The notes under the pieces are model-generated. The model had not been told where the DNA came from. It was given only the letters and a program-made list of their open reading frames with translations, and made no database searches. DNA of 7,244 nt from contig VBKX01000393.1 of NCBI GenBank assembly GCA_005879435.1, forward strand, positions 469 to 7,712. The letters are read 5' to 3'. Origin of the DNA: Deltaproteobacteria bacterium. GTDB lineage: Bacteria > Desulfobacterota > Binatia > UBA9968. Of the stretch, positions 1-7,011 are shown in pieces. How positions within the stretch are numbered: position 1 is the stretch's first letter; each line of letters opens with the position of its first letter. The position numbers were made by a program, and so were the translations under genes.

Positions 1-5
1 TAGAA

Positions 6-10
6 CCTCC
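6..10 (-). promoter_or_regulatory. Ribosome binding site of the gene following atpG (expected atpD)
   Basis: On the minus strand the sequence runs TTTTTT GGAGG TTCTA into the window edge, which is a strong Shine-Dalgarno core with at least 5 nt of spacing to a start codon just outside the window. In F1 operons atpG is normally followed by atpD (beta subunit), so atpD is the expected gene. This is inference, since none of its coding sequence is visible. Confidence 0.7.
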
Positions 11-30
11 AAAAAACCTGTTCGTGTTAG

Positions 31-80
31 CCCCCACCTCTTTCCTCCCCCGCGTTCCGGGGAGGATGAAGGATGGGGTG
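31..80. repeat. REP-like palindrome between atpG and the next gene
   Basis: Positions 43-50 (TCCTCCCC) and 59-66 (GGGGAGGA) form a perfect 8-bp inverted repeat around an 8-nt loop. A second, outer arm pairs 35-40 (CACCTC) with 75-80 (GGGGTG), with one T-G pair. The C-rich left half and G-rich right half resemble the CCCTC...GAGGG palindromes scattered between genes in many bacterial genomes; that resemblance is from memory and was not searched. On the transcribed (minus) strand the inner stem is perfect. No T-run follows the stem directly (the T6 run lies 27 nt further on), so it does not look like a classical terminator. Confidence 0.6.
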
Positions 81-88
81 ACATTTTG

Positions 89-955
89 CTATTTCAACGC
101 TTCCGCCGTGCCGACGATCTCCATCAGCTCACGGGTGATCGACGCTTGGCGTGCCCGGTTCATCTGCAGGGTCAAACTCCCGATCATCTTTGCGGCGTTG
201 CTGGTCGCCGAATCCATTGCGGTCATGCGCGCGCCGTGCTCGCTTGCCGTCGCTTCGAGCAGCGCCCGCTGCATCGCCACGTCGGTAATCCTCGGCAAGA
301 GACTCGCCAACAGTTGTTCGATTCCTGGCTCGTATAAATATTCCGTAAGTTGTTGTGCCTCGGTATCGCTGGTTTCGTTCAATGCTACGGGCAGAAGTTT
401 TTCCAAGGTCGGCACCTGGGAAAGCGCCGAGCGAAACCGGCTGTAAAGTATATAGACCGCATCGGTCTCGCCGTTGATAAAGCGCGCCATGAGTTTCTGG
501 CCGATCTCCGCCGCCAATTCATCCGCAGGCGGCGCCAGAATGCCGATGTAACGGTCGACGATATTGGCTCGACGGCGGCGAAAATGATCCGCGCCTTTAC
601 GGCCGACGAGCGTCACTTCGACTTCCTTTTCACCGGCGTTTTTCCGAATGAAGGCTTCCGCCGCGCGAATCAGATTGGCATTATAACCGCCGCACAGCCC
701 GCGGTCCGAGGTGAATAAAACCAGTTGGATCTTCTTTTCCTCGCGCGCTTGCAGCAGCGGATGAGCTTCGCTCGATACCCGCGCCGCGACGTTTTTCAGA
801 AGCTCGGTCATTTTCTCGGCGTAGGGTCGCGCCGCCACCGCCGCGTCCTGCGCGCGACGAAGCTTGGCCGCCGAAACCATCTTCATGGCCTTGGTGATCT
901 GCTGGGTGTTGCGCACCGAGCTGATCCGCTTCCGAATTATTTTTAGTGTCGCCAT
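89..955 (-). CDS. atpG: ATP synthase F1 subunit gamma
   Basis: This 288-residue protein is the rotating central shaft of F1; its turning inside the alpha3-beta3 ring couples proton flow to ATP synthesis. The N-terminal helix has the family pattern (IRKRISSVRNTQQITKAMKM, residues 7-26), the Rossmann-like middle contains TSDRGLCGG (82-90), and the C-terminal helix ends in the family signature ITRELMEIVGTAEAL (273-287). The length is normal. The ATG start at 955 is followed at once by conserved sequence, but the upstream bases contain only a poor Shine-Dalgarno match (AAGAA about 9-13 nt before the ATG). Unlike its operon partners it is separated from atpA by a 111-nt gap that holds a palindromic element, and another palindrome lies downstream. 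One gamma per three alpha and beta is needed, so a weak initiation site would make sense. The stop codon is TAG. Confidence 0.98.
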   Translation of the reverse strand: MATLKIIRKRISSVRNTQQITKAMKMVSAAKLRRAQDAAVAARPYAEKMTELLKNVAARVSSEAHPLLQAREEKKIQLVLFTSDRGLCGGYNANLIRAAEAFIRKNAGEKEVEVTLVGRKGADHFRRRRANIVDRYIGILAPPADELAAEIGQKLMARFINGETDAVYILYSRFRSALSQVPTLEKLLPVALNETSDTEAQQLTEYLYEPGIEQLLASLLPRITDVAMQRALLEATASEHGARMTAMDSATSNAAKMIGSLTLQMNRARQASITRELMEIVGTAEALK

Positions 956-974
956 GACTGCTAATTCTTATGGC

Positions 975-1039
975 TGTCATTCTGAGGCATAGCCTGAGAG
1001 TCTCGACCGAGATCCTTCGCCAATGCGCTCAGGATGACA
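975..1039. repeat. REP-like palindromic element in the atpA-atpG gap
   Basis: The 65-bp unit is bounded by TGTCATTCTGAG (975-986) and CTCAGGATGACA (1028-1039), which are inverted copies matching at 11 of 12 positions. Inside lie two small hairpins: AGGC/GCCT (985-988 with 992-995) and TCTC/GAGA (1001-1004 with 1009-1012). Read on the minus strand it begins TGTCATCCTGAGCG and contains GCGAAGGATCTC. I recognise this as the layout of a short interspersed palindrome common in intergenic DNA of many uncultured and soil bacteria (TGTCATTCTGAG...GAAGAATCTC type); this is recollection, not a search. It carries no coding sequence and fills more than half of the 111-nt gap. Confidence 0.75.
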
Positions 1040-1066
1040 CAAAATCCCTGGGACCCTTAATTCATC

Positions 1067-2575
<1,509 letters not shown>

Positions 2576-2582
2576 GTTCAAA

Positions 2583-2588
2583 CTCCTT
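2583..2588 (-). promoter_or_regulatory. Ribosome binding site deciding the atpA start
   Basis: The minus strand reads AAGGAG, then TTTGAAC, then ATG. The 7-nt spacing to the ATG at 2575 is ideal, while a TTG start at 2581 would leave 1 nt. The site shares bases with the TAA stop of atpH (TAAGGAG), so ribosomes finishing atpH can reinitiate on atpA. Confidence 0.85.
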
Positions 2589-3129
2589 AGTATCCGCGCG
2601 CGATGCGCTGTTTCATATTTTCCAGCTGCGTTCGAATGCTGCCGTCGTAAATCTTGCCTTCCAATTCGACGAGCAGGCCACCGAGCAAAGCAGTATCCGT
2701 GTCTTGCTGCAAAACCACGTCTTTGCCGGAAATGCCGCGCAGGCGTGCGCGCAGCTGCTCGACCATCGACGCATCGAGCACGCTCGCACTGACGACCTTG
2801 GCGTCGATCCGTCCGTTAACTTCATTGAGAAGGCGACGATAACAGCTGACGATACCGGCTAAATAGGGCAGACGATCACGATCCAAGAGCAGAGAAAGGA
2901 AACGTCTCGTCAACGGCGAAAGTTGCTGGCTCGCGGTCACCTGATTGAGAATCTTTTTGCGCGAGTCGAACGCGAATGAAGGGTTAGTGAGAACCTGCTG
3001 CAGATCGGAGCCGCTATAGGCTGCGTAAAACTGCTCGACCTCTTGGCCGATCTTGTCTTCTTGACCCGCTTCGCGGGCCAACTGAAACAATGCCTTGGTG
3101 TATCGCCGACTTAAGCTGCCTTCGATCAT
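2587..3129 (-). CDS. atpH: ATP synthase F1 subunit delta
   Basis: This 180-residue peripheral-stalk subunit (homologue of mitochondrial OSCP) fastens the b/b' stalk to the top of the alpha3-beta3 head. The N-terminal helical domain starts with the typical SRRYTKALFQLA (7-18), and TRRFLSLLLDRDRL (74-87) lies in the middle. The C-terminal family signature is DTALLGGLLVELEGKIYDGSIRTQLENM. Length is normal. The ATG at 3129 overlaps the atpF stop codon in an ATGA, and the upstream Shine-Dalgarno is weak, so translation is probably coupled to atpF. The stop codon is TAA. Confidence 0.97.
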   Translation of the reverse strand: MIEGSLSRRYTKALFQLAREAGQEDKIGQEVEQFYAAYSGSDLQQVLTNPSFAFDSRKKILNQVTASQQLSPLTRRFLSLLLDRDRLPYLAGIVSCYRRLLNEVNGRIDAKVVSASVLDASMVEQLRARLRGISGKDVVLQQDTDTALLGGLLVELEGKIYDGSIRTQLENMKQRIARGY

Positions 3130-3677
3130 CGAGTTTGTCCGATCGTCTGAATGAAGTCATCCGCCAGCCGGGTTTGATCCGCGCTGGAAAGATTGCGCTC
3201 GACGAGTTGGCGAGCTGTTGCCGCGGCCAGCTCTGCCATCTCTTCACGGAGTTTTTGCCGCGCCATTTTGACCTCTTGCTCGGCGAGAAAACTGGCGTCT
3301 TCCTTGATTTTTACCGCCGTTGCCTGAGCTTCGCTGACAACCCTGTTTCTTTCTCTTTCGCCTTCCTGGCGCAGCGATGCGAGAATCGACTGAACCTCTG
3401 TTTCGAGACCCGCCAACTTGGCGCGGTACTCATTAACCAGCGCCTCGGCCGCCTGTTTCTTAGCGGAGGCTTGGCTGATTGTGGAGACCACTTCGTCGCG
3501 GCGCGACCTGAGGAAATCGCGAACTAGAGGGAAAGCAAACTTGACGAGGATAAACGCGTAAATGAGAAAATTGGCTAGAGGGAACCAGATGTCGTTAATC
3601 GACGGCGCATGATGCTCCGCTTCGGCCGCTGCGGAGGCCCAGGCTTGAGCAGTCATGAAAAATTCCACGACGCTCAC
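3126..3677 (-). CDS. atpF: ATP synthase F0 subunit b
   Basis: This 183-residue peripheral-stalk subunit is anchored in the cytoplasmic membrane and reaches up to delta. It has a short N-terminal stretch, one membrane segment (about residues 31-52, WFPLANFLIYAFILVKFAFP and on), then a long charged helix (about 55-165) with the alanine/glutamate/arginine-rich heptad character of the b dimer. It starts with GTG at 3677 inside a GTGA overlap with the atpF' stop. AGGAAGG (3682-3688) lies just upstream and supports this start over the ATG at residue 8 (3656), although the latter cannot be excluded. It overlaps atpH by 4 nt. It is assigned as b rather than b' because it is the longer copy and lies next to atpH. 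Confidence 0.94.
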   Translation of the reverse strand: MSVVEFFMTAQAWASAAAEAEHHAPSINDIWFPLANFLIYAFILVKFAFPLVRDFLRSRRDEVVSTISQASAKKQAAEALVNEYRAKLAGLETEVQSILASLRQEGERERNRVVSEAQATAVKIKEDASFLAEQEVKMARQKLREEMAELAAATARQLVERNLSSADQTRLADDFIQTIGQTR

Positions 3678-4102
3678 GCGACCTTCCTACCGAGCACCTT
3701 GCTGACCATTTCTCCCGCGACCGCGGCAGCTTCGGTGGCGGCGAGTTGTTTTTCATTTTCCAGCGCCAGCGCTACCTCGCGCCGCACCTGTTCAAGCTTG
3801 TTCGCAGCTTCTTCGCGCGCTTGGCCCAAGATTTTCTCGCGCTGCTGCCGTGCCTCCTGCAAAATCGAATCTTTGGCGGCGTAGCCAGCGGCTTGCGCTT
3901 GAGCGATTTTTTCCTCGTATTGCGCGCGCAGCCTTGCGCCCTCTTGCTCCAAGCCGGCGGAATCATGCTGCGCGCCGGTGGTTCTACGCTCGCGTTCTTC
4001 AAGCAGACGCAAATACGGCTGAAATAGAATTTTATTGAGAATCAACCAGAGGGCGACAAACAGAATGATCTGATAAAGGATGCTGCTGTCTAATGAAATC
4101 AT
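3674..4102 (-). CDS. atpF': ATP synthase F0 subunit b' (second b-type subunit)
   Basis: This 142-residue b-type protein is expected to pair with the product of the next gene as a b/b' heterodimer in the outer stalk. It has an N-terminal membrane segment (about residues 7-26, SILYQIILFVALWLILNKIL), the following QPYLRLLEERERRT turn typical of b subunits, and then a charged, coiled-coil-forming helix to the end. Two adjacent b-type genes are known from deltaproteobacteria (the first often called atpX in Geobacter), cyanobacteria and alphaproteobacteria. The ATG at 4102 is the natural start; the Shine-Dalgarno is poor. It is the first gene of the atp cluster seen here: no a or c subunit gene precedes it. 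The TGA stop overlaps the atpF GTG start. Confidence 0.94.
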   Translation of the reverse strand: MISLDSSILYQIILFVALWLILNKILFQPYLRLLEERERRTTGAQHDSAGLEQEGARLRAQYEEKIAQAQAAGYAAKDSILQEARQQREKILGQAREEAANKLEQVRREVALALENEKQLAATEAAAVAGEMVSKVLGRKVA

Positions 4103-4244
4103 TCGTCAAATTCCGCTTTTGACTTCGCCCGCGCAAGCGTCGTACTCGCATGGGCGACGCAAAAAACAAAGGCCCAAATAATAAAAAACCTACCTTCGAT
4201 GATGAACGTAGGATATCGGGATGGAACAAACGGCGAACCGAAGT
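4103..4244. other. Gap between bactofilin and atpF' genes
   Basis: This 142-nt spacer holds the terminator-like hairpin at 4183-4212 and an A-rich patch (4161-4188 on the plus strand). A second, weaker hairpin pairs CGCCC (4126-4130) with GGGCG (4152-4156) and falls in the likely atp leader. I looked for a minus-strand sigma70 promoter for atpF' downstream of the terminator and saw only poor matches (for example TTGTTT without a fitting -10). The atp promoter is therefore unassigned. Confidence 0.5.
4183..4212 (-). terminator. Intrinsic terminator-like hairpin after the bactofilin gene
   Basis: On the minus strand CCTAC (4212-4208) pairs with GTAGG (4193-4189). After one mismatch TTC pairs with GAA, closing a 6-nt loop. 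The stem is followed immediately by TTTTTTATTATTT. The hairpin lies 32 nt past the bactofilin stop codon and ahead of atpF'. The stem is modest (5+3 pairs), so termination may be partial, leaving read-through into the atp operon. Confidence 0.55.
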
Positions 4245-4829
4245 CTAACTTTTGGAATCGGCTTGCAGCTTTGGCGCTTGGGCCGCTACAGCCTTGTCCG
4301 TACTCACACCCGGTGAACTAGAGAATCCACCCTTTTGCTTTGCTACTCCCATGGAGCAATTACCGTCAAATACGACGCCCTCCGTGATGAGCAAGCGGGG
4401 AGTATCGACGTTGCCGGTTAACCGTGCCGGCGCCGCCAATTCTAGTCTTTCTTTGGCGGTCACATTCCCTTCAACCTTACCGCGAATAATGACTACTTTG
4501 CCGGAAATCTTCGCCCGAATTTCCGCGTCCTCACCAATGGTCAATGTGTCCTGGCATTGAATTTCGCCATCCACCGTACCGTCGATCCTGGCCGGGCCCT
4601 GAAAGCTTAGTTGGCCGGTGGCTCGGCAACCTTTATACAGATACCCCACCAACCCGGGCACTGCGGGTTCAGCCGGAACGACTTCCTTGGGAACCGGCTT
4701 GGGCTCAGCAGCCGCCGCCACCGGAGCCGGTTGGGCTACCGGGGCTACCGGCTTTGCCGGTTCCGGAGTCTTTTTTGGTTCCGCTTCCGCGGTCTTTTTG
4801 CTATCAGGGTTTCGATCGAACCAAGCCAT
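4245..4829 (-). CDS. Bactofilin family cytoskeletal protein
   Basis: This 194-residue protein belongs to the bactofilins, which self-assemble without nucleotide into filaments and act as scaffolds for cell-shape, stalk or chromosome-positioning factors. A short N-terminus (MAWFDRNPDS) is followed by a proline/alanine/lysine-rich linker (about 14-58). The beta-helical bactofilin domain (about 62-160) shows the regular glycine-spaced turns GPARIDGTVDGEI (78-90), DTLTIGEDAEI (94-104) and GKVEGNVTAKERLEL (117-131), ending in GVVFDGNCSM (151-160). A disordered, serine- and alanine-rich tail completes it. The aromatic N-terminal tip could touch the membrane, as reported for some bactofilins; this is inference. 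The start is ATG at 4829 behind a G-rich Shine-Dalgarno (AGGGGGG). It has its own promoter and terminator. Bactofilin genes next to atp operons also occur in Geobacter-like genomes, as far as I recall. Its specific role here is unknown. Confidence 0.93.
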   Translation of the reverse strand: MAWFDRNPDSKKTAEAEPKKTPEPAKPVAPVAQPAPVAAAAEPKPVPKEVVPAEPAVPGLVGYLYKGCRATGQLSFQGPARIDGTVDGEIQCQDTLTIGEDAEIRAKISGKVVIIRGKVEGNVTAKERLELAAPARLTGNVDTPRLLITEGVVFDGNCSMGVAKQKGGFSSSPGVSTDKAVAAQAPKLQADSKS

Positions 4830-4858
4830 TATTGCACCCCCCTGTTTGGGCAGAGATT

Positions 4859-4887
4859 GCTATAACATCCACGAAACTCATTGTCAA
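4859..4887 (-). promoter_or_regulatory. Sigma70-type promoter of the bactofilin gene
   Basis: The minus strand carries TTGACA (4887-4882), a 17-nt spacer and TATAGC (4864-4859). The -35 is perfect and the -10 matches 4 of 6 positions. Transcription would begin near 4852, giving a leader of about 22 nt that contains the Shine-Dalgarno of the bactofilin gene. Confidence 0.75.
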
Positions 4888-4901
4888 AACACAGAACCGC
4901 T

Positions 4902-4917
4902 AATTTAGCTGTAAATT
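4902..4917. repeat. Small AT-rich palindrome upstream of the bactofilin promoter
   Basis: AATTTA and TAAATT flank a GCTG spacer as a perfect 6-bp inverted repeat. It sits 14 bp upstream of the -35 box of the bactofilin promoter, where an UP element or regulator site would be expected. It could be chance in AT-rich intergenic DNA. Confidence 0.3.
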
Positions 4918-5072
4918 TGATCGGCAAAAGCACACATAAGGACCATCAACCAAATTTCCCCTATTGCTCACAATCAATCCATCAAGCTAAGGCCCAACGA
5001 TCGCCGGTTTGATTGACAATTCCATGCTGACCTTGACCGGTTATCCGACTTTGTTTAGCTTGAACCTCAATT

Positions 5073-6032
5073 ATGCAACATCGGCGTTGGATTTTCACTA
5101 TCGTTATTTTTGTATTGCTTCTCGGCGCGGGCCCCGGGGTTGCGCAAACGCTTCTTCGCATCGCTACACCCGGCGCGTTGACCGGGGCCTTGCCGATTTA
5201 CCTCGGCGCGAAAAAGGGCGTTTTCAGTAAATATGGATTGACCGTCGGGGTCATCGCCACCCGCAATGAACAGATGAACATGCAGGCCCTGATGTCCGAT
5301 AGCGTTCAATTCCTCACTTCCAGTTCGACGGGGCTTTTCTATCTCGGTAAACAGGGCTTGGACGCGGTCGGACTCGCTTCGTGGAACAATTCCTCACCTT
5401 ACAGTCTTGCAACTCGCCTCAAGATCAAAGACTTGAAGGAATTAAAAGGATGGAAGATTGCTTCCAGTGGCGCCGGCGGGCGAGCCGACGCTTTCATTCG
5501 GTTTATGCTCGCCAAAGTGGGGCTCGATCATCGCACCGACGCTCAGATTATTCCGCTTTCGGGCGGCTCCTCGGTACGCCTTGCGGCGGTGGTTTCCGGC
5601 AACCTCGACGCCACCCTCATCTCTACACTGCAGGGGCGCCAAGCCGAGAAGCTCGGGCTCACCGTGATCCCGGTGCCGCTTGAATATATTTGGGGCATCA
5701 ATCTGACGCGCCGCTCGTACCTCAGTAAAAACCGCGACACCGTCAAGAATTATCTGCGGGGGCTTTCGGATTCCGTCCGCCTGATGATGGCGGACAAGGC
5801 TGCGACAATCGCGGTGATGCGGCAGGTGCTGAAAATCGACGACGCCGACAGCTTGGAAGATGCTTATAAAACCATGAGCGCAGATTCGCGGCCCGATCTT
5901 TTTCCGACTGAAGAAGCGATCGTCAACGTACTGCGCACGATGAGCTACGAAGATCCGGCTTTCATGTCGATCCCCCCATACAAATTTTTTGATCTTAGCC
6001 TAATTCAAGAACTCAAACCCGAGTTGCGCTAA
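5073..6032 (+). CDS. Exported NMT1/THI5-like substrate-binding protein (first copy)
   Basis: This 319-residue periplasmic binding protein is of the type that serves ABC importers for nitrate, sulfonate, taurine or thiamine-precursor-like molecules; the ligand cannot be told from sequence. The signal peptide spans about residues 1-25 (basic MQHRR, hydrophobic WIFTIVIFVLLLGAG, cleavage near GVAQ). The mature protein opens with the family pattern LLRIATPGALTGALPIYLGAKKGVFSKYGL (about 27-56), and the hinge/second-lobe motif DLKELKGWKIASSGAGG lies at 120-136. The length is usual. ATG at 5073 is the earliest start in frame, since a TGA lies at 5061-5063, and it fits the signal peptide, but no Shine-Dalgarno precedes it. 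It is the first gene of a probable three-gene operon. No permease or ATPase lies in the window, and there is no lipobox cysteine. Confidence 0.9.
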   Translation: MQHRRWIFTIVIFVLLLGAGPGVAQTLLRIATPGALTGALPIYLGAKKGVFSKYGLTVGVIATRNEQMNMQALMSDSVQFLTSSSTGLFYLGKQGLDAVGLASWNNSSPYSLATRLKIKDLKELKGWKIASSGAGGRADAFIRFMLAKVGLDHRTDAQIIPLSGGSSVRLAAVVSGNLDATLISTLQGRQAEKLGLTVIPVPLEYIWGINLTRRSYLSKNRDTVKNYLRGLSDSVRLMMADKAATIAVMRQVLKIDDADSLEDAYKTMSADSRPDLFPTEEAIVNVLRTMSYEDPAFMSIPPYKFFDLSLIQELKPELR

Positions 6033-6056
6033 GCCGACTTATTTCAAGGCACGTGT

Positions 6057-7004
6057 ATGTGGCGAATTGCATTAATCCTGGTCATTTTGTCTATTTTCGG
6101 CGTGGCCGGAGCCGAAGCCGAGCCGGTGCGCGGTGCTTACCCGTCGGCCAATGTGCAATTTCTACCGGCGTTCGTCGCCCTCGAAAAAGGTTTTTACAAA
6201 CGCGAGGGGCTCGAGGCGGAGCTGATCTCCGTGCGCAGCGCCGTCACCGCGGTGCAGGCGCTCCTTGGCAATCAGATTCATTTCATCTTCTCGGTCGGGC
6301 CACAGATGCCATCGGTCTGGGAAGGCGCAGATATCATTTTACTCGCCCAAATGATCGGCCGGCCGACTTTTTCCATGATGGTCACGCCGGACATTCAAAA
6401 AGTGACTGATCTTAAAGGAAAAAAGATCGGTGTGAGCTTCGGCGGCTCGACCTTTGCCGGGACGAAAGCGGTTCTCGAGCTCTACAAGATGAATCCGGAA
6501 AAAGACGTTCAGTATGTGAGCATTCCGGGTACCCAGCCAAAGATCGCCGCCATGCAGCAAGGCATCATTCAGGCGGCGTTGCTTGCGCCGCCGTCGGATT
6601 ATGTGGCGATCAAAGCCGGCTTCAAGCGACTGGTCAATTTAGCCGATCTATTTAAGGACACTTCTTTCAGCGGTCTGGCCGCCACTGGAAAAACGATCAA
6701 AGAGAATCCGCAATTCGTCAAGCGCATGGTGCGCGCCATCGTCCGCGGCGTAATTCACAGCCGCGATTATCCGGAAGACGCGATTCAAACCATGATGAAG
6801 CATTGGCGCATGGAACGTGATGTTTCCGTGGATGCCTACAATCTGGTCAAAGAGGCGTTGATTCCCGTGCCTACGGAAAAAGGTGTTGAGCTTATGGCTC
6901 ACTGGCAGTCCGTAGCCTTGAACCTGCAACCCAAACGGCCGGTGCGCGAATACATGGATTTGCGCTTCGTCAAAGAAGTTATGAGCGAACTAGAAAAGAA
7001 ATGA
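6057..7004 (+). CDS. Exported NMT1/THI5-like substrate-binding protein (second copy)
   Basis: This 315-residue secreted binding protein has the same fold as the preceding gene product but is clearly diverged from it, so it is not a recent duplicate. The signal peptide is about residues 1-22 (MWRIALILVILSIFGVAGAEA, cleaved near AEA). The first lobe contains the family pattern FLPAFVALEKGFYKREGLEAEL (35-56), and the hinge-region motif is VTDLKGKKIGVSFGGSTFAG (116-135). C-terminal helices are present, so both lobes look intact. The start is ATG at 6057, with AAGG (6046-6049) 7 nt upstream, and it follows the first binding-protein gene by 24 nt. The ligand is unknown. The two proteins might recognise different ligands or supply a transporter encoded elsewhere; the sequence does not decide this. 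Confidence 0.9.
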   Translation: MWRIALILVILSIFGVAGAEAEPVRGAYPSANVQFLPAFVALEKGFYKREGLEAELISVRSAVTAVQALLGNQIHFIFSVGPQMPSVWEGADIILLAQMIGRPTFSMMVTPDIQKVTDLKGKKIGVSFGGSTFAGTKAVLELYKMNPEKDVQYVSIPGTQPKIAAMQQGIIQAALLAPPSDYVAIKAGFKRLVNLADLFKDTSFSGLAATGKTIKENPQFVKRMVRAIVRGVIHSRDYPEDAIQTMMKHWRMERDVSVDAYNLVKEALIPVPTEKGVELMAHWQSVALNLQPKRPVREYMDLRFVKEVMSELEKK

Positions 7005-7011
7005 GGTACTC

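Noticed and set aside
681..980. 99-codon minus-strand frame overlapping the start of atpG
   Set aside because: It lies in another frame of the well-conserved atpG coding sequence, is low-complexity and basic, and shows no recognisable family pattern.
4032..4229. 65-codon minus-strand frame spanning the gap before atpF'
   Set aside because: It starts with TTG, covers the terminator-like hairpin, overlaps atpF' out of frame and resembles no known small protein.
4733..4749. Short direct repeat GGGCTACC in the bactofilin gene
   Set aside because: It simply encodes the proline/alanine/valine-rich linker and is explained by low-complexity protein sequence.
4971..5015. 7-bp inverted repeat CAATCAA/TTGATTG in the divergent intergenic region
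   Set aside because: With a 31-nt spacer, a match of this size is expected by chance in a region of this length.
5013..5061. TTGACA (5013-5018) and TTGACC (5033-5038) as -35 boxes for the binding-protein operon
   Set aside because: No acceptable -10 box lies 16-18 nt downstream of either (ACCGGT and TAGCTT are found). The operon promoter remains unassigned.
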